A stretch of 64,000 bases of DNA from Sphaerothrix gracilis (GTDB lineage Bacteria; Cyanobacteriota; Cyanobacteriia; Phormidesmidales; Phormidesmidaceae): NCBI RefSeq assembly GCF_030405905.1, contig NZ_JASATW010000014.1, forward strand, positions 1-64,000, read 5' to 3'. Under the pieces are notes generated by a model, which saw only the letters and a list, made by a program, of their open reading frames with translations, ran no database searches and was not told where the DNA came from. Positions 61,089-64,000 of this stretch are shown here, one piece after another (the first letter of the stretch is position 1; every line of letters starts with the position of its first letter). The translations under genes were made by a program, and so were the position numbers.

Positions 61089-63188
61089 ATGCCCTCTCAG
61101 TCTAATGGCGTGTTCGCCGAGGCCGCGTTTACCCAACCCGCCCAGGGGCAAACTCTCAACTGCTCGATTTTAGTTGTGGGCGGTTCCCTGGCAGCCTACT
61201 CCGCCAGCCTAACCATACTGAAAAATAACTTAGACCTGTGCCTAGTGCAGCCCCAGCGAATTGTAGGCGGGCAGTTCACCACCCAGGCTTTACCCGCCTC
61301 CGATGACGGTGACCTGCTGCGGCAAGCAGCTGGGCCGCTGCAGCTAGCGGGAGAGCAATTTGCTATTTCTAAAGCGCAGCGGCAGTTTCGTGAACGACTG
61401 CGATCGCTGCAGCCTGTCCAAAACCGCCAGGTGAGTAATCCGGGGGGAAGCTGGGTCAGTCCGCTGAGCGTCACGCCGGTCGTGGCGGCGACGGCGATGA
61501 ATGAGGCGATCGCCCCCTATCTCGACAGCCAGAAGCTGAAGCTAATTGTAGAAGCTGACCCGGTTCAGGTGCTCACCCAGTCACCATCAGGACAGCCACG
61601 CCGCGTCACCGGGGTCGTCTTTCGCGATCGCAAGCGGAATCTGACTTTTACCGTCAAGGCCAAGATCGTCATTGAGGCGACCGACTTAGGCGATTTGCTA
61701 GAAATTGGCAATATTGAATCGCGGGTAGGCCAGGAAGCCCGGCACGAAACCGGAGAGGCCATTTTGCCAGAGGTGGCGCGGCCCCAGTGTCAGCAGTCAA
61801 TTACCTGGGACGCGGTGGTGGAATATACCTCCTTAGAGCGCCACAGTGCCATCAAGCCGCCGTCTGGCTATGGTCAAGCCCCCTGGTTAGGAGCGCATGA
61901 GTTTACTGAACGCTTCTGGACGCAAGACAAGCACGCAGGCTGGCAAAAATGGGACTTCTTTAGCGACTTTGGCATTTTCCGCTATCGTCGTCTGGCTCGC
62001 CGCAGTCTCCACGAAAAAGAGGTGCTGCCAGGTGATGTCAGCGTCATTAACTGGGGCACTTCCAAAGAACCTGACCGCGCTTTTTGCTGCGGCAATGACT
62101 ATCGACCGGGGCGGCTGGTCGGGGTTCCACCCGAAGTTAGACAGCTTCATCTACAGCGATCGCGCGATCGCACCCTGGCCTATCTCTACTATCTGCAAAC
62201 CCACGGCCTGCCCAACCTGAAGCTGCGCGGCGATCTAACCTGGACGAGCGATGGCCTGGCCCTAGAACCCTATATTCGCGAGGCCCGGCGCGGCATCGCC
62301 CTCACCACGATTCGTCATGAAGACGTGGCTCTAGCCTTCTTCCCCAATCAGGCCCGCGCCCGCTGCTTTGACGATACCGCTGGCATTGGCCAGTACCACT
62401 ATTTAGATCTACACGGCAACGATGAACCTGGTCACGTCAGCCCGCAGGGTAAGGACGTGATTGCGCTGCCGTTTACGCTGCCCCTCTCCGCGCTGATCCC
62501 GATCGCAACGGAAGGCTTAATCCTGTCCTCTAAAAGTCTTGGCACCAGCCACATCACCAACGCCGCTTATCGGATGCATCCGATGGAGTGGGCCATTGGC
62601 GAAGCTAGCGGCTTTTTAGCTACTTATGCGATTTGGACAGGTCATTCTCTGCGCCAAATCGTCACGGAGACGCACCATATTCGCAAGCTGCAGGGCTTCC
62701 TGACCCGCAACGGGATGCCCATTTTCTGGTTCGATGATGTGGCCCACGACGATCCAGATTTTGAAGCAATTCAGGTAATGGCGGCCGCGGGTATTGTCCG
62801 CAGCGAAAGCCACCAGGATCTGCACTTTCGCCCCTATGCCACTGTCACCCGCGCCGTTGTGTGCACCGCTCTAGTCAACTTGCTGGCGTTGGAAAAGCGA
62901 CTGCCCGCTATTCCTTCTTTCTTTGACGTACGCCCCGGTGCTCACTGGGCCTACGAAACCATCGAAACCCTTTCCTCTCACAGACTTGTCGCGGGCATGG
63001 GCTATGGTCGCTTCGCCCCCGATACCGCTATGACGCGAGAGCAGCTTTCCTTCTTGCTCAAAAAAGCGGCTCCTGACGCCTATGAACTGGCCTTTGCTCA
63101 AACCCCCCAAGACAAACAGGTACTTCAGCGGCGAGAACTGTCGCGGGTGCTCTATGCTGTCTTGCGGCAGCGCCTGGAAGCGAACTAG
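61089..63188 (+). CDS. FAD-dependent oxidoreductase with C-terminal SLH repeats
   Basis: A 699-residue protein. The FAD_oxidored-type domain starts LNCSILVVGGSLAAYSASL (GGxxAA variant of the dinucleotide motif). IVGGQFTTQALPASDD follows, a form of the W/GG-QxT motif in which this family's thiol/hydroxyl chemistry takes place, with KAKIVIEATDLGDLLEIG and THHIRKLQGFLTRNG later. Two S-layer-homology repeats close the protein (WFDDVAHDDPDFEAIQVMAA and FFDVRPGAHWAYETIETLSS). SLH repeats imply attachment to the cell envelope, yet no signal peptide is visible at the N-terminus, which is odd. The substrate is unknown. It follows the response regulator by 24 bases. Confidence 0.85.
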   Translation: MPSQSNGVFAEAAFTQPAQGQTLNCSILVVGGSLAAYSASLTILKNNLDLCLVQPQRIVGGQFTTQALPASDDGDLLRQAAGPLQLAGEQFAISKAQRQFRERLRSLQPVQNRQVSNPGGSWVSPLSVTPVVAATAMNEAIAPYLDSQKLKLIVEADPVQVLTQSPSGQPRRVTGVVFRDRKRNLTFTVKAKIVIEATDLGDLLEIGNIESRVGQEARHETGEAILPEVARPQCQQSITWDAVVEYTSLERHSAIKPPSGYGQAPWLGAHEFTERFWTQDKHAGWQKWDFFSDFGIFRYRRLARRSLHEKEVLPGDVSVINWGTSKEPDRAFCCGNDYRPGRLVGVPPEVRQLHLQRSRDRTLAYLYYLQTHGLPNLKLRGDLTWTSDGLALEPYIREARRGIALTTIRHEDVALAFFPNQARARCFDDTAGIGQYHYLDLHGNDEPGHVSPQGKDVIALPFTLPLSALIPIATEGLILSSKSLGTSHITNAAYRMHPMEWAIGEASGFLATYAIWTGHSLRQIVTETHHIRKLQGFLTRNGMPIFWFDDVAHDDPDFEAIQVMAAAGIVRSESHQDLHFRPYATVTRAVVCTALVNLLALEKRLPAIPSFFDVRPGAHWAYETIETLSSHRLVAGMGYGRFAPDTAMTREQLSFLLKKAAPDAYELAFAQTPQDKQVLQRRELSRVLYAVLRQRLEAN

Positions 63189-63200
63189 CTCACGGCTCGC

Positions 63201-63518
63201 CTAAGGCAGCGGTGCTCGCGTGATCAAGCTGCGATCGCGGTCTACTTCTAGTCGCTTGACCTGCATATTGGCCACGGCGGGCATCGCTTGGAGGCTAGCA
63301 AAAATTGGCCCTGTCAGATAAGCTTGAGCGCTAGCCTCATCTGCAAACAGATAGACGCCCCCCGCTTCTGATGTATCTGGGTCATAAGTCCAGATCTTCC
63401 AAATCAACCCCGGTACGTCTGAGGCAATGCGCTGCGCGCGATCGCTGGCTGCCTGCTGCATCGCTGGCGTAGGGGCTGCTGCGTAGTGAAAAAGCACCTG
63501 CACTAGCTGATAAGCCAC
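63201..63518 (-). CDS. YdhR-like dimeric alpha/beta-barrel protein
   Basis: A 105-residue protein of the ferredoxin-like dimeric barrel superfamily. LVQVLFHYAAAPTPAMQQAA, then VPGLIWKIWTYDPDTSEAGG, VYLFADEASAQAYLTGPI and ANMQVKRLEV match the YdhR/monooxygenase family layout. Some relatives are antibiotic-biosynthesis monooxygenases, but most are of unknown function. It faces the FAD-SLH gene and lies 17 bases before the rhomboid gene's stop, on the same strand as it. Confidence 0.85.
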   Translation of the reverse strand: MAYQLVQVLFHYAAAPTPAMQQAASDRAQRIASDVPGLIWKIWTYDPDTSEAGGVYLFADEASAQAYLTGPIFASLQAMPAVANMQVKRLEVDRDRSLITRAPLP

Positions 63519-63535
63519 TGACTTCCTAGCTCCAG

Positions 63536-64000
63536 TTAGCTGTCTAGGGAAGACTCACTATCGACTGTCTCAAACTGATCTTCTTCAATCGGCTGATCAA
63601 AGAGGCCAAACAGCGGCCCTAAAACTGCGCCGAAGACAAAGCCGCCAGCATGAGCCCAATAAGCGACACCGCCGCTTTCCATACCGACGTTGGCAGGAGC
63701 TTCTAAGCTGGCAACACCATAAAATGCCTGCTGCAGGAACCAGAAGCCAAGATAGACAATGGCCGGAATGCGGAAGGTGGTAAAGAAAAAGCCAAGGGGA
63801 ACAAAGGTGAGAATTCGCACTTTGGGATAGCGGAAGATGTAAGCCCCCATCACACCCGCGATCGCGCCGCTGGCTCCCAGCGAAGGAATCGTCGAATCGG
63901 CGCTGAAATACCACTGGGCCAGTCCGGCTAGAGCACCACAGAATAGGTAAAACAGCAAAAACCTAATTCGGCCTAGCTGCTCTTCTAAATTGTTGCCGAA
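63536..64000 (-). CDS. Rhomboid family intramembrane serine protease (partial, runs off right edge)
   Basis: The reading frame enters from the right edge as FGNNLEEQLGRIRFLLFYLF, the block conserved just before the third helix of rhomboid proteases. It then shows PSLGASGAIAGVMGAYIF with the catalytic Ser in GASG, and YWAHAGGFVFGAVLG with the catalytic His. Four membrane helices are visible in this part, followed by an acidic tail ending ESSLDS. The N-terminal helices lie outside the window. Rhomboids cut membrane-spanning proteins within the bilayer; the substrate is unknown. A TTG inside the frame at 63958 is not the true start. Confidence 0.92.
   Translation of the reverse strand, partial: FGNNLEEQLGRIRFLLFYLFCGALAGLAQWYFSADSTIPSLGASGAIAGVMGAYIFRYPKVRILTFVPLGFFFTTFRIPAIVYLGFWFLQQAFYGVASLEAPANVGMESGGVAYWAHAGGFVFGAVLGPLFGLFDQPIEEDQFETVDSESSLDS

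Noticed and set aside
1..64000. CRISPR arrays, rRNA, tRNA and prophage structural genes
   Set aside because: Looked for regularly spaced repeats, T-arm motifs and capsid/tail gene patterns; none found.

Overview
The window is chromosomal DNA from a cyanobacterium. The palindrome GCGATCGC (HIP1) is dense throughout. Several genes are typical of cyanobacteria: a Ycf66 protein, a GluR0-type glutamate-gated potassium channel, two-partner-secretion exoproteins with a CHAT domain, Uma2 proteins and S-layer-homology exoproteins. The gene set resembles that of filamentous Leptolyngbya/Phormidium-like strains, but the genus cannot be fixed from sequence alone. No rRNA, tRNA or CRISPR array was seen.

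Left end (0-4 kb): a partial IS1-type transposase, remnants of a CHAT-domain gene, a Uma2 protein, a membrane hybrid histidine kinase and a small hypothetical protein. From 4 to 11 kb, mnmG converges on a tight three-gene minus-strand operon: a DUF559/Vsr-like nuclease, a two-winged-helix protein, and a 1087-residue protein carrying an AAA ATPase and a HerA/VirB4-like ATPase. I do not recognise this operon as a named system. It is the best candidate for an undescribed DNA-processing or defence module.

From 11.6 to 20 kb there are housekeeping and signalling genes: an SDR oxidoreductase, a glutathione S-transferase, Ycf66, ileS and a hybrid kinase with two receivers and an Hpt domain.

From 20.5 to 42.9 kb there is a long plus-strand locus for envelope or exopolysaccharide glycoconjugates. 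It opens with genes resembling the mycobacterial decaprenyl-phosphoryl ribose/arabinose pathway: a DPPR-synthase-like UbiA, a DprE1-like oxidase and a HAD phosphatase fused to a flippase-like membrane domain. A class-III aminotransferase is inserted among them. Large multi-spanning GT-C-like proteins follow, one carrying a putative (alpha/alpha)6 domain. Then come a TVP38 protein, a DegT/StrS sugar aminotransferase, two GT2 enzymes, an FAD enzyme, another multi-spanning protein, three GT4 enzymes and a FabG-like SDR. No DprE2 is visible. A structured leader may precede this locus.

From 43 to 47.3 kb there is a chromate transporter, small genes and a decayed integron-like segment. That segment holds an integron-family integrase pseudogene on the minus strand, a GTTAGGC core-like site, one divergent AT-rich methyltransferase gene and an attC-like half site overlapping its stop codon.

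From 47 to 64 kb: the GluR0 channel, a GST-family protein, an SLH-GH10-like exoprotein, a SUI1/YciH factor, and a two-partner-secretion pair whose passenger ends in a CHAT caspase-like protease. These are followed by a multidomain response regulator, an FAD oxidoreductase with SLH repeats, a YdhR-like protein and a partial rhomboid protease running off the right edge.
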